Source: Streptomyces alboflavus (GTDB lineage Bacteria > Actinomycetota > Actinomycetes > Streptomycetales > Streptomycetaceae). From it: DNA of 64,000 nt. Within the stretch, counting starts at the first letter, position 1. Each line of letters begins with the position of its first letter. The notes below the pieces were generated by a model, which searched no databases, was not told where the DNA came from, and saw only the letters and a list, made by a program, of their open reading frames with translations. Location of the stretch: the NCBI RefSeq assembly GCF_000716675.1, contig NZ_JNXT01000059.1, positions 1 through 64,000 of the forward strand. The letters run 5' to 3'. This document shows positions 35,181-44,382 of the stretch, piece by piece. The translations under genes were made by a program, and so were the position numbers.

Positions 35181-37286
35181 TCACACCCCCAACTGCAGCC
35201 GGTCAGCCGCTTCCTCGACCATGGCGAGCCCGAGCCTGCTCACCCGGACCGAGAACGGGGCTTCCGCGACACGCAGCCCCGTCAGCCCGAGCTCGCCCAG
35301 CGGGGCGCTGCGCACGGGGTTCAGCGTGACCGTGCCAGCAGGGGCGTCCGGACGGATTCCGGCGAGCACCGTCAGGAGCTGTACCCCGGCTGCCGCGGTC
35401 ATGGCCGCCGGGCGGCATGCCGCAGGGTGCGGCAGTGGCGCGCCGCCCTCCGCGCGTTGCTCGCTCGCGTACATCTCGGGCAGGCGGTGGCCGAAGGTCT
35501 CGGCCGCGGCGAGCACTCCGCGCAGCAGCGACCCCGCTTCCTTCTCGTACCCCGCAGCGGCGAGCCCCGCGACCGCGACGGCCGTCTCGTGCACACGCAC
35601 CGCCCCGCTCCGGTGCCCGAACGGGTTGTACGCGGCCTCCTTCACGCCCATGCTCCGCAGCCCCCAGCCCGAGTCCATGGCGGGGCCGCCGAACAGCCTG
35701 GCGACCTGTTCCGTCTGCACCTTGTCGAGCAAGCCGGGAGCGAGCTCCCCGGATCCGAGCAGCCCTGTGTCCAGGAGGTGGGCCGCGCTCCCGGTGAGGT
35801 ACGGAACCAGTCGGCCGTCTGGCAACCGCGCCGCCGCAGGCCTGCCGCCCGCCCGGTCCGCCGCCCAGAACTCTTTGCGGAACCGGCCGCGCAGCCGCCC
35901 CGCCCACTCCCTGAGCTCGCCACCGCCCGCACGTCCATGGGCGTCGAGCAGGTCCGCGCCGAGCAGCGCCGCACGGTGGGCGTGGGCCTGGGTCTCGCAG
36001 CGAGCTGGGCCGCCGGGGTGGGGGTCCGGGAGGAAATCGCTGTCGTCGACGGCACTGAGGAGCCACCGCAGGCACCGCTCCGCGGGCGGCAGCAACTCCT
36101 CCACGTCCGCCTCCGGCGTCCCCCAGCGCCAGGCCTCGGCCAGCAGCACGGGGAACAGCAGCGTGGCTTCGATGCCCGTGCAGCCGGGAGGCAGCAGCGG
36201 TCCCGCGTTGCGCATCGGCCCCGGGATCATGCCTGCCCGCGGCCCCGGTGTGCCGATCTGGCTGCGGGCGAGGGTGCGCAGCGTGCCGACGGCGAGCCTG
36301 GTGCCGAGCGGCAGGGCCATCCGGGCGGCCATGAGCGCCTCGGCGGGCGCGAGACCACACCGCCAGGGCGCCCCTGCTGCCACGTACACGTCGGTCGGAT
36401 ACGCGGGGTCCCGCAGCAGCAGTGCCCTCAGGTCCGCCGTGGACGTCTCCAGGAGCCGACCCACCGTCGGCTCGTCGCCGACCGCCCGGACCGGTGACAG
36501 CGGGCTGCTCGCACCGTGCCCCACCGGGCGCACCGGCCCACCACCGTCCGGGCGGACCCGCAGCTCCACGCTCTGGCTGCCTCCCGGGGGCAGCTGCACC
36601 TCCCAGCGGAGCAGTCCGGCGGAGGCCAGCGCGTCCTTGGGTGCCGGAACGGCGGTGACCACGCAGTGGCCCTTGCCCGAGGACCAACGCATGCCGGAGT
36701 CGTGCACGCTGGCCGGCAGTTCCGGGCCGGCTCTGCCCGAGGCGACCGCGCCCAGTTCCGCGAGGTCCGTGCCGAGCGACACCTCGACGGGCAGCCTGAG
36801 GGGACGGCTGGCCGCGCTGTGCAGGGTGATCCGCTCCGTGCCGTCGGCGTGCCGGGTCCGCTCCACGACGACGTCCGGATCCGGCCCGCCTTCGGTGGAC
36901 GGCAGGACGGTGGCGACGAAGCGGGCGCTGTCGGCCGAGAGCATCCGTGCCTGTACGGCGACCGGTTCCCGCCCGGCCACCCGCACCTGGCAGCGCGACA
37001 GCATGCGCCGCCCCGAGCGGTAGAACCCTTCGAGCCCACGGCCGTTCAGTTGCCCTTGGTCGGTGGACACCGCCAGCGCCGGCAGCGCAACGCAGACCAG
37101 CGAGGCGTGCACAGGCGGCAGCGCGCCTGGGCGGCGTGAAACGGGGCCGGGGTCCTGTCCGACGGGTGGGCGCCGGGCAGCGGTGGCGGGCAGGCGGATG
37201 CTGTTGTCCTGCCCGCCATCGGATCTCTTGGGCCTGCCGGAGAGACCGGACAGGCCGGAGGCAGGAGACGGAGCGGGAACGTGCAT
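35181..37286 (-). CDS. Glycogen-debranching-type (six-hairpin) glycoside hydrolase-like protein
   Basis: The 701-residue protein has an N-terminal beta-rich glycogen-debranching N-terminal domain (about 50-270; GLEGFYRSGRRMLSRCQVRVAGREP). A C-terminal alpha/alpha toroid as in amylo-alpha-1,6-glucosidase-like families follows (about 290-690; DVYVAAGAPWRCGLAPAEALMAARMALPLG, SGWGLRSMGVKEAAYNPFGHRSGAVRVHE). Close actinobacterial relatives are annotated only as glycogen debranching N-terminal domain proteins; the substrate is unknown. No signal peptide is evident. ATG 37286 has GAAGAGG seven nt upstream. It stands between the DUF4192 gene and the NUDIX regulator. Confidence 0.82.
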   Translation of the reverse strand: MHVPAPSPASGLSGLSGRPKRSDGGQDNSIRLPATAARRPPVGQDPGPVSRRPGALPPVHASLVCVALPALAVSTDQGQLNGRGLEGFYRSGRRMLSRCQVRVAGREPVAVQARMLSADSARFVATVLPSTEGGPDPDVVVERTRHADGTERITLHSAASRPLRLPVEVSLGTDLAELGAVASGRAGPELPASVHDSGMRWSSGKGHCVVTAVPAPKDALASAGLLRWEVQLPPGGSQSVELRVRPDGGGPVRPVGHGASSPLSPVRAVGDEPTVGRLLETSTADLRALLLRDPAYPTDVYVAAGAPWRCGLAPAEALMAARMALPLGTRLAVGTLRTLARSQIGTPGPRAGMIPGPMRNAGPLLPPGCTGIEATLLFPVLLAEAWRWGTPEADVEELLPPAERCLRWLLSAVDDSDFLPDPHPGGPARCETQAHAHRAALLGADLLDAHGRAGGGELREWAGRLRGRFRKEFWAADRAGGRPAAARLPDGRLVPYLTGSAAHLLDTGLLGSGELAPGLLDKVQTEQVARLFGGPAMDSGWGLRSMGVKEAAYNPFGHRSGAVRVHETAVAVAGLAAAGYEKEAGSLLRGVLAAAETFGHRLPEMYASEQRAEGGAPLPHPAACRPAAMTAAAGVQLLTVLAGIRPDAPAGTVTLNPVRSAPLGELGLTGLRVAEAPFSVRVSRLGLAMVEEAADRLQLGV

Positions 37287-37502
37287 GGGGCGGCCTCTTC
37301 TGCGTTGTCTGCGCTGCGGAGACTCGGTCGCGGTGCAGCGGCGCGACCCGGACGTGGGTACCGCCACTCAGGTGAACGGGCCCGGGCCGCCCCAAGTCAC
37401 GCACGCGCCTCAGGAAGCCGCCCATACGGCGGCGCACCGCCGCGACGGCCATTCCGGCTCGCGCCCGTACAGGTCGCCGTACGCGGCGCCCGTCCCCCGA
37501 GT

Positions 37503-39446
37503 TCACCTGCCGTTCCTCGTCTCACGCCGGCCCGCGGGCCGCCGGTGCCGCGGCCCCGCCCCTGCGCTGCCGCCCGGACGTGTCCCACGGGTGGTGGAGC
37601 AGCGAGCACGGCGCCGACCAGGGGACGTCGAGCCGACGCCTGCGTCAGCCCTCGGTTCACCTGCCACCACGGCGTCGGAAGCCGCGTCGGGGGCGGCACC
37701 TGATCCCGCGGCGGAGGCGGCGGGAGCGGCGGAGGCGGCGGGAGCGGCGGAGGCGGCGGGAGCTGCGGGAGCGGCGGGAGCTGCGGGAGCTGCGGGAGCT
37801 GCGGGAGCGGGGGCCGAGACGGCTGCGTCGGCGGGGGCCGGAGCAGATGCGCTCAACCGATCCGCATCTCCAGGAAGTTCGACACCTCCTCGAGGCTCGG
37901 GAATCTCGTCGAGGGCAGCGGCGTGATCGGCACCGAGTCCGTCTGCACTGAGCCGGTCGAAGGGTCCGGCGCCACGCACAGCCGTGGTGTCGGTGATGTC
38001 ATCGGACGTGCCGGGGCTGTCAAGGGCACCCACGCCCTCAACAACCGCACCACTCCGGCCGCCTGCCAGGTCGACGATCGGGACTCCCGAGTCGACCGGA
38101 ACCTCCGCGCCAGCCGGGGCCTCCGCGCCGACCGGGGCCTCCAGGTCGATGAGTTCCTCCGGGGCGAGCGGGATCTCGGGGTCGTCCGACTCGCGCTCGG
38201 CCCGCTCGCGACGCAGGACGCGGCGAATCGGCTCCGGGTCCTCGTCCGCGCCGCAGGCGGGGTAGAGCAGCAGCGCGAAGGTGTAGTGCGGGTCGGCTTT
38301 GAGCGCCATGGTCAACGCCTCCTGGCCCTCGATGAGGTCACCCAGAGACCAGGCGACCCAACCGGCCAGGGCCAGTGGCGCCGCCGCGTGCTCGTGGAAC
38401 GGGCCGACGCAGCGGCGTGCGAGCGCCCGCCAGAGCCTGAGGGCGGGTTTCGCTTCCGCCCCCTCCATCCACTCCGCCGCCCGGTCCCGGGTCGTGCGGT
38501 CCTGGATGCCGAGGATAAGGGCAGCGGCCTCGTCATGGGCCAGCAGCTCGTCGTCCTGGAGGTCCGCGGCCAGCGGGTCGCCCTTCGCGGGCGCCTCAGC
38601 GAGACGGGCCATGACGCGACGGGCGAGGTCGATCGTCTCGTCGGAGACATCGGCGTGGCCGCCCTCGTCCAGGATCCTGGGCACGAGCGCGATGGCCGCC
38701 CCGTGCAGCGCGCTCTCCTGAGCGGCCGCGGCGTCGGTCCGCCAGGGCGTGAGTCGCGCTCGCAGCTTCCCCTGGTCGAGGCCCACAAGGCGGCCCGAAT
38801 ACGCGGTGGCCGCGGCCAGGACCGACGTGCCCGCGGGAAGCAGCCGCGTCCCCTCCGGCGGGCAGCACCGCTGGTCAGGGCAGCAGTACGTCCAGAAGCG
38901 CCCGTCCGAGATGCAGACGACCTCCAGGACCGGGACGTCGAGACCGCCGCAGGCGGTCCGCAGAGCCTGAGCCAGCGGCCGCAGGCGCTCCACGACCTGC
39001 CGCCCGGAATTTCCGGAGGCGCCTTCTGCCTCTCCTCGGCGGGGCTGCCCGGAGGTGTCCCCCGCGGACCCTCCCGGCTCCTGGCAGAGGAAGGCGACGA
39101 CGCCGTCCGGTCGGGCCTCGCGCCGTTCGCAGCCGCTCACGAGACACTGCGCGAGTTGCTCCGCGACGGCCGGCCAGTCCTCCGCACGCGTCGGAATACC
39201 GAGGCGCGCCCGGCCGCCGAACCGTCCGCTACGGCCGTGCAGTGCGATGAGGACGACGCTGTTCTCGGGCCTGAAGCCGAGCAAGTACGGCAAGGCGTCG
39301 GCCAGTTCGGCGGGAGTGCGCAGGGTGACCACGGACTCGGCGACGGAGTCCGCGCTCGCATCTTCGACGGGCGCTTCGATCGTGCCCTCAGTCGGGCCGT
39401 CGGTCGTGCCCTCGGTCGGATCGGCTGATTCGCTGTGATTCGTCAT
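37503..39446 (-). CDS. DUF4192 domain protein with Ala/Pro-repeat tail
   Basis: The 647-residue protein starts with an acidic Thr/Glu-rich segment, then a DUF4192 domain (about 40-400; ELADALPYLLGFRPENSVVLIALHGRSGRF and FWTYCCPDQRCCPPEGT are typical). The second part (ALAGWVAWSLGDLIEGQEALTMALKADPHYTFALLLYPA) looks TPR-like. The C-terminal ~200 residues are acidic then Ala/Pro-repetitive and end in an Arg/Gly-rich segment unlike the rest. The family is actinobacteria-specific and of unknown function. It is divergent from recQ, with paired DnaA boxes between them. ATG 39446 is preferred over 39461, which adds only five residues. Confidence 0.85.
   Translation of the reverse strand: MTNHSESADPTEGTTDGPTEGTIEAPVEDASADSVAESVVTLRTPAELADALPYLLGFRPENSVVLIALHGRSGRFGGRARLGIPTRAEDWPAVAEQLAQCLVSGCERREARPDGVVAFLCQEPGGSAGDTSGQPRRGEAEGASGNSGRQVVERLRPLAQALRTACGGLDVPVLEVVCISDGRFWTYCCPDQRCCPPEGTRLLPAGTSVLAAATAYSGRLVGLDQGKLRARLTPWRTDAAAAQESALHGAAIALVPRILDEGGHADVSDETIDLARRVMARLAEAPAKGDPLAADLQDDELLAHDEAAALILGIQDRTTRDRAAEWMEGAEAKPALRLWRALARRCVGPFHEHAAAPLALAGWVAWSLGDLIEGQEALTMALKADPHYTFALLLYPACGADEDPEPIRRVLRRERAERESDDPEIPLAPEELIDLEAPVGAEAPAGAEVPVDSGVPIVDLAGGRSGAVVEGVGALDSPGTSDDITDTTAVRGAGPFDRLSADGLGADHAAALDEIPEPRGGVELPGDADRLSASAPAPADAAVSAPAPAAPAAPAAPAAPAAPAASAAPAASAAPAASAAGSGAAPDAASDAVVAGEPRADAGVGSTSPGRRRARCSTTRGTRPGGSAGAGPRHRRPAGRRETRNGR
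37709..37812. repeat. Ala/Pro-coding 9-bp repeat tract in the DUF4192 gene
   Basis: Around a dozen related 9-bp units (AGCTGCGGG/AGCGGCGGG on +) encode AAP and AAS tripeptides on the minus strand. The tract keeps frame and varies between AAP in the first half and AAS in the second half of the protein segment. Confidence 0.8.
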
Positions 39447-39485
39447 GCGCCGACTCTGCACCGGATCCCATCATTCCGGTTGACC

Positions 39486-39529
39486 CTGTGGATAACCATG
39501 ATCAGGGGCACCTCAAGAGTTATCCACAG
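39486..39529. promoter_or_regulatory. Two inverted consensus DnaA boxes in the recQ/DUF4192 divergent promoter
   Basis: CTGTGGATAAC (39486-39496) and GTTATCCACAG (39519-39529) are perfect 11-bp inverted repeats 22 bp apart. Each contains the 9-bp DnaA box TTATCCACA. They lie between the start codons of the DUF4192 gene (39446) and recQ (39580). They could bind DnaA or form a hairpin. Confidence 0.75.
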
Positions 39530-39579
39530 ACTGGCGGACTCGTTCACCCGATGTCGTACCCATCAGGTTGCATGGGGCC

Positions 39580-41766
39580 ATGAGCAACGAAGACCTGCGC
39601 ACGGCGGCCGACGCCGTCCTCGCCCGCCTCGTCGGCGGCCCCTCCCCCGATTCCGGCGGGGCGCCGCCGGGCGGCCCTCGGCTGCGCGAGGACCAGTGGC
39701 GCGCAATCGAGGCACTGGTCGCCGAGAAGCGCCGGGCGCTCGTCGTGCAGCGAACGGGCTGGGGCAAGTCCGCCGTGTACTTCGTCGCGACGGCACTGCT
39801 GCGGGAGCGGGGCAGCGGCCCCACCGTGATCGTCTCTCCGCTGCTCGCGCTCATGCGGAATCAGGTGGAGTCGGCCGAGCGCGCCGGGATCCGAGCCCGC
39901 ACGATCAACTCGTCCAACACGGAAGAGTGGGACACCATCCAGGCCGAGGTGGCGGCGGGCGAGGTGGACGTCCTGCTGGTGAGCCCGGAGCGGCTCAACA
40001 ACCCGGACTTCCGCGATCAGGTCCTGCCGAAGCTGGCCGCGGCCACGGGCCTGCTCGTGGTTGACGAGGCCCACTGCATCTCGGACTGGGGACACGACTT
40101 CCGCCCCGACTACCGCAGGCTGCGCACCATGCTGGCCGACCTTCCGCCCGGCGTCCCGGTCCTGGCCACGACAGCGACGGCCAACGCCCGCGTGACGGCC
40201 GACGTCGCCGACCAGCTCGGCACCGGCGGCGGATCGGACGCCCTCGTCCTGCGCGGCGCGCTCGACCGGGAGAGCCTGAGCCTCGGCGTGCTCCAACTGC
40301 CCAACGCGGCACACCGGCTGGCCTGGCTCGCCGACCACCTCGACGAGCTTCCGGGCTCCGGAATCATCTACACCCTCACCGTGGCCGCCGCCGAGGAAGT
40401 GACGGCGTACCTGCGCCATCGCGGGCACACGGTCACCTCGTACACCGGCAAGACGGAGAACGCGGACCGGCAGCAAGCCGAGGAGGACCTGCTCGCCAAC
40501 CGGGTCAAGGCTCTCGTCGCCACCTCCGCCCTGGGGATGGGCTTCGACAAGCCGGACCTCGGCTTCGTCGTCCACCTCGGCTCGCCGTCCTCACCGATCG
40601 CCTATTACCAGCAGGTGGGCCGAGCGGGCCGCGGCGTCGCCCACGCGGAAGTCCTGCTGCTTCCGGGCAAGGAGGACACGGCGATCTGGAACTACTTCGC
40701 CTCGCTCGCCTTCCCGCCGGAGGAGCAGGTGCGGCGCACCCTGGACGTGCTGGCGCAGGCCGACCGCCCCATGTCGCTTCCGGCTCTTGAGCCTCTCGTC
40801 GAGCTGCGCAGGTCACGCCTCGAGACGATGCTCAAGGTCCTCGATGTCGACGGCGCGGTCCGGCGTGTGCAGGGAGGCTGGATCTCCACGGGCAGGCCGT
40901 GGACGTACGACACCGAGCGCTACGCCTGGGTGGCCAAGCAGCGGCAGGCGGAGCAGCAGGCCATGCGGGAGTACGCGACTACGGCCGGCTGCCGCATGGA
41001 GTTCCTGCGGCGTCAGCTCGACGACGAGGAGGCCGCGCCGTGCGGGCGCTGTGACAACTGCGCCGGCGGGCGGTTCAGCGACAACGTGTCGTCCGCGGCA
41101 CTGGAGACGGCACGCGGCGAGCTCGCCCGCCCGGGTGTCGAGGTCGAGCCGAGGAAGATGTGGCCCACGGGTCTGGCGGCCGTGGGGATGACGCTCAAGG
41201 GACGCATCCCGGCCGGCGAACTGGCCGCACCCGGACGGGCCCTGGGCCGGCTGTCGGACATCGGCTGGGGCAACCGACTGCGGCCGATGCTCGCGCCCCA
41301 GGCTCCGGACGGGCCAGTTCCGGACGATGTGGCGAAGGCCGTCGTGGAAGTGCTGGCCGACTGGGCGAAGGGGCCGGGCGGCTGGGCCTCGGGAAGCTCC
41401 GACGCTGGGCCGCGTCCGGTGGGAGTGGTGACCATGGCCTCGCGCTCGAAGCCGCAGCTGATCCAGTCCCTGGGCGCGCGGATCGCGGAGATCGGGCGCC
41501 TGCCGCTGCTCGGCTCCCTGGAGTACGTCGACGGGGCCGAGACCGCGCACGTGCCGAGGAGCAACAGCGCCCAGCGGCTGCGAGCCCTGGACGGCACGCT
41601 GACCCTGCCGCCCGCGCTGGCCTCGGCCCTCCAGGAGGCGGACGGGCCCGTGCTCCTGGTGGACGACTCGACGGAGACCGGCTGGACGCTCGCCGTGGGA
41701 GCGCGGATGTTGCGCCGAGCCGGAGCCAAGGGGGTGTTGCCGCTGGTCCTGGCCGTACAGGGGTGA
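39580..41766 (+). CDS. recQ: RecQ-family DNA helicase with C-terminal phosphoribosyltransferase-like domain
   Basis: The 728-residue protein has a superfamily 2 helicase core: P-loop QRTGWGKS (57-64), DEAH box (162-165, [19 protein letters not shown]) and motif [12 protein letters not shown] RecQ zinc cysteine set follows (CRMEF...CGRCDNC, around 460-490). The last ~250 residues are not HRDC; they end in [10 protein letters not shown] (694-703), the PRPP-loop pattern of phosphoribosyltransferases such as ComFC. RecQ unwinds recombination and replication intermediates; the tail may bind a nucleotide or DNA. ATG 39580 is preferred over an in-frame TTG four codons upstream. Paired DnaA boxes lie in its promoter region. 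Confidence 0.92.
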   Translation: MSNEDLRTAADAVLARLVGGPSPDSGGAPPGGPRLREDQWRAIEALVAEKRRALVVQRTGWGKSAVYFVATALLRERGSGPTVIVSPLLALMRNQVESAERAGIRARTINSSNTEEWDTIQAEVAAGEVDVLLVSPERLNNPDFRDQVLPKLAAATGLLVVDEAHCISDWGHDFRPDYRRLRTMLADLPPGVPVLATTATANARVTADVADQLGTGGGSDALVLRGALDRESLSLGVLQLPNAAHRLAWLADHLDELPGSGIIYTLTVAAAEEVTAYLRHRGHTVTSYTGKTENADRQQAEEDLLANRVKALVATSALGMGFDKPDLGFVVHLGSPSSPIAYYQQVGRAGRGVAHAEVLLLPGKEDTAIWNYFASLAFPPEEQVRRTLDVLAQADRPMSLPALEPLVELRRSRLETMLKVLDVDGAVRRVQGGWISTGRPWTYDTERYAWVAKQRQAEQQAMREYATTAGCRMEFLRRQLDDEEAAPCGRCDNCAGGRFSDNVSSAALETARGELARPGVEVEPRKMWPTGLAAVGMTLKGRIPAGELAAPGRALGRLSDIGWGNRLRPMLAPQAPDGPVPDDVAKAVVEVLADWAKGPGGWASGSSDAGPRPVGVVTMASRSKPQLIQSLGARIAEIGRLPLLGSLEYVDGAETAHVPRSNSAQRLRALDGTLTLPPALASALQEADGPVLLVDDSTETGWTLAVGARMLRRAGAKGVLPLVLAVQG

Positions 41767-41979
41767 AGCGGGCTTGGGCGAGGGACGCTCTGGGCAGGGA
41801 TATGCGAGACGTATCACCGGATACAGGGCGACGGCTTCAATTGCTCGTTGCCGCAAGCCAGTACGACGGGAAGAATTGGAAGCGCTCCCGCGCGGCCCCC
41901 GTGGTCCAGTAGGGCTCTGCCGTGGTGCGCCCCAGTCCGACGCCGCCCTCCGCAGGGGCGTGTAGCCGAAGGGAGGAAC
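41767..41979. other. Gap between recQ and the TTA-containing gene
   Basis: This 213-bp leader ends in a strong ribosome site (AGGGAGGAAC-GTG). Short complementary GC-rich segments are present, but no known riboswitch class or terminator was recognised. Confidence 0.4.
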
Positions 41980-42615
41980 GTGACCTTCGGATTCACACCG
42001 TCCACAGCGGCATCGACGACGGATCCATCGGCCGCCGCCGCGATACCCGATCCCGCTCAGTCGCCCACCCGTCTGCTTGAGCCCGCCGAGTGGTCGGCCG
42101 CCGAGATCCCGCTGCTTCGGAACCCTCGCGAGGTCGTCAGTGGCCTGCACACCCGCCACCGGCCCACTCCGGCCACGGCGGTGGTCGCCGTCCTCGACCA
42201 GGAGGAACGGGTCAGGGCGTCCGCGTCGTTCGCGAGGCGGTCGAGCGTCGCCGACGGCTGGGTGTTCCGCAATGCCCTGCTCGCGCAGTTGCGCCGGGTC
42301 ATCCCGCACGATCTGCGCCGCCGCACCCCGGTGCGTACGGCCGTGTTGCTCTACTGCCGGGACGGGGACGGGCTGTGGACGCCGGAGGACGGCGCGTGGA
42401 TGTGGGGCCTGCGGGACGCGTGCACGCTGCACGGGCTGCGCTGCGGGGCGTACATCACGCTGACCCGGGAGGGCTGGCAGGTGCTCGGCGAAGGCCGCGC
42501 GGGCCGTCGGCCGAGCGCCGGTTCGCGTCCCGAGGACCTCGCCGAGGTCGAGACACCTCCGCCGCGCATGGGTGGCGTGGCGTCGGAGTTGTTACGTCGC
42601 GTCGCCGCTCGCTGA
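41980..42615 (+). CDS. Conserved actinobacterial protein of unknown function, TTA codon present
   Basis: The 211-residue protein is not recognised as a known enzyme. The first ~50 residues are Ala/Thr/Pro-rich. The rest is a compact domain with AVVAVLDQEERVRASASFARRS, FRNALLAQLRRVIPHDLRRR and TPEDGAWMWGLRDACTLHGL; no membrane helix or signal is seen. GTG 41980 is fixed by AGGGAGG three to four nt upstream. Codon 205 (42592-42594) is TTA, which in Streptomyces is read only by the bldA tRNA, so full-length protein should depend on bldA. It follows recQ by 213 bp on the same strand. Confidence 0.8.
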   Translation: MTFGFTPSTAASTTDPSAAAAIPDPAQSPTRLLEPAEWSAAEIPLLRNPREVVSGLHTRHRPTPATAVVAVLDQEERVRASASFARRSSVADGWVFRNALLAQLRRVIPHDLRRRTPVRTAVLLYCRDGDGLWTPEDGAWMWGLRDACTLHGLRCGAYITLTREGWQVLGEGRAGRRPSAGSRPEDLAEVETPPPRMGGVASELLRRVAAR

Positions 42616-42931
42616 GACGTCGTAGGGACTGGACCGTCCCAGGGCGGGACGGGTAGGTGCCCGCCGGACGCCGCCTCGCACCGAGCGCCCCTCATGCACC
42701 CGCTACCGCCGCGGGCAACCCACGGCGCAGGCGCCAGCCGCCACCACGCACCACGCACCACGCACCACGCACCACGCACCACGCACCACGCACCACGCAC
42801 CACGCACCACGCACCACGCACCACGCACCACGCACGTGCAGCGCGCGGCCACGCAGGTGGCCGCAGCCCAGCGCGACGTGGCGCGCGGCGCCGCGGCGCG
42901 AGGCCGCGGCGTGGCCCGCCGGACGGGAGCG
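42616..42931. other. Convergent intergenic region dominated by a heptamer repeat
   Basis: This 316-bp stretch between two convergent 3' ends contains the 13-copy CCACGCA array and GC-rich palindromic sequence (GCGCGGCGCCGCGGCGCG type, about 42889-42910). No gene is supported; open frames through it are artefacts of the repeat. Confidence 0.7.
42744..42834. repeat. Perfect heptanucleotide tandem array, (CCACGCA)13
   Basis: Thirteen exact head-to-tail copies of CCACGCA fill 91 bp, flanked by CCA before and CGTGCA after. Exact identity implies recent or continuing slippage. Because seven is not a multiple of three the array has no stop in any frame, producing spurious THHAPR and CVVRGAW repeat frames. 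Confidence 0.97.
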
Positions 42932-43603
42932 TCAGACGCCCGCGCCCAGCATCGCGTTGATCCGCTGCGGGTCGCCGCAGACGACCAGCAGGGTTCCGGC
43001 CCGGGTGAGCGCCGTCGGCAGGGCCGCGACGGCGACCTCTTCGCTGCCGCCGTTCAGGGCCACGACGACCACGGGGCGAGCCTTGGCGCGGGGCAGGGCG
43101 GCGGCGTCGGCGTAGAAGACGTCGTCGCCTGCGTCGTGCTGGGCCCAGTAGGCGGCGTCGCCGAAGGACAGCTCGTGCGTCGCCCACGGGTGCGGTTCGC
43201 CGGTGGTGATCACCAGGACGTCACCCGGGGCGCGGCCCGAGTCGAGCAGCAGGTCGACGGCTTCCTCGGCGGCGTCCAGCGCGCCCTCGGACGAGGCCGG
43301 GATCAGCTGGATCTGCGGGAGCGCCGCGGCGGCGTCGACGGCGGAAGCTTCGGGGGCAGCCGGAGCCGTGGGCTCCGGCGTGGGGGCCAGGGCGGTGGGC
43401 CCGGGCTTGACGGCCGGTTCGCGCGTCGCGCGCTGCGCGGGCGGCGTCGGCCGTGCGGGACCCGGACGTCCGGGCCGCGGCGGCGCCGCGGGACGCGGGC
43501 CGGGTACGGGGCGGGGGGTCGGCGCGGTACGGCTGCTGGCCGGCGTGGCGCGGGGACCCTGGGCACTCTCGTGAATCTGAGGCTCCTCGGGAATGAGAGG
43601 CAT
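42932..43603 (-). CDS. Protein with orphan UvrD-helicase C-terminal-like domain
   Basis: The 223-residue protein has a Pro/Ala/Arg-rich disordered N-terminal half. The C-terminal half (about 105-223) resembles the last part of UvrD/Rep-type helicases (GRAPGDVLVITTG, DDVFYADAA, ARPVVVVALNGG, TALTRAGTLLVVCGDPQRI). The P-loop and other ATPase motifs are absent, and motif VI is altered (expected GLSRARDLLVVCG). It cannot be a helicase by itself; it may be an accessory or a decayed relic fixed as a core gene. ATG 43603 lacks a Shine-Dalgarno. It lies 77 bp downstream of rnhB on the same strand, possibly co-transcribed. Confidence 0.75.
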   Translation of the reverse strand: MPLIPEEPQIHESAQGPRATPASSRTAPTPRPVPGPRPAAPPRPGRPGPARPTPPAQRATREPAVKPGPTALAPTPEPTAPAAPEASAVDAAAALPQIQLIPASSEGALDAAEEAVDLLLDSGRAPGDVLVITTGEPHPWATHELSFGDAAYWAQHDAGDDVFYADAAALPRAKARPVVVVALNGGSEEVAVAALPTALTRAGTLLVVCGDPQRINAMLGAGV

Positions 43604-43680
43604 GCGTTGTTGTCTATCAAACGCCGATGCGACACGCGTCGGCGGGTGGCACATGAGTGCGACCGGAACTGCGGAAAACA

Positions 43681-44382
43681 TCAGAAGTCAAAGCCGAGCT
43701 GGCCCTCGATTTCCGGAACGTTTCCCTCCGCCCAGCTGCGGGCTTTCTTGAGATGCCGCCACTGGGGCAGCGCATCAAGATACGCCCACGTAAGCCGGTG
43801 GTAGGGGGTGGGCCCCCGTTCCGCCAGCGCGGCCTTGTGCACCGGCGACGGATAACCGGCGTTGGCCGCAAAACCGAAGTCTGCATGTTCGATGCCCAGT
43901 TCGGCCATCATTTTGTCGCGCCGAACCTTGGCGATCACCGATGCGGCGGCGACGGCCACGCAGGACTGGTCGCCCTTGATGACCGTACGGACCCGCCACG
44001 GCGCCCCGAGGTAGTCGTGCTTCCCGTCGAGAATGACCGCCTCCGGACGGACCGGAAGGGCCTCGAGGGCCCGGACCGCGGCCAGCCGCAGCGCGGCCGT
44101 CATGCCCAGGTCATCGATCTCCTCGTGCGAGGCGTGACCGAGGGCGTGCGCCGTGACCCAGCCCTCCAGCTCGTCGGCGAGCTCGGCTCGCCGCTTGGGG
44201 CTGATCAGCTTGGAGTCGGTGAGCCCTGCGGGCGGCCTGCGCAGTCCCGTCACCGCCGCACAGACAGTGACCGGTCCCGCCCACGCCCCGCGTCCGACTT
44301 CGTCGACACCGGCGACGATCTTCGCTCCGGTGGTGGCGCGCAGGGAGCGCTCGACGGTGTGGGTGGGTGCTTCGTACGGCAT
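43681..44382 (-). CDS. rnhB: Ribonuclease HII
   Basis: The 233-residue enzyme removes ribonucleotides and RNA from RNA-DNA hybrids using two metals. The catalytic motif [13 protein letters not shown] (Asp27, Glu28) is followed by LTDSKLI and Asp119 (VILDGKHD). The later [21 protein letters not shown] is characteristic of RNase HII, as are the conserved glycines. Length is normal. The final ~30 residues are a family-typical tail. It is followed by the orphan helicase-domain gene and preceded by a TetR gene with a 108-bp gap. Confidence 0.96.
   Translation of the reverse strand: MPYEAPTHTVERSLRATTGAKIVAGVDEVGRGAWAGPVTVCAAVTGLRRPPAGLTDSKLISPKRRAELADELEGWVTAHALGHASHEEIDDLGMTAALRLAAVRALEALPVRPEAVILDGKHDYLGAPWRVRTVIKGDQSCVAVAAASVIAKVRRDKMMAELGIEHADFGFAANAGYPSPVHKAALAERGPTPYHRLTWAYLDALPQWRHLKKARSWAEGNVPEIEGQLGFDF

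Noticed and set aside
39486..39529. DnaA boxes as a replication origin
   Set aside because: Only two boxes, with no dnaA/dnaN genes and no long box-rich region; oriC would carry many more.
42744..42834. Heptamer array as telomere-like or terminal repeat
   Set aside because: It is inside core chromosome between conserved genes; Streptomyces ends carry palindromes, not heptamer arrays.
42657..43115. Frames encoding THHAPR or CVVRGAW repeats
   Set aside because: They arise from the (CCACGCA)13 array, which lacks stops in all frames; not genes.
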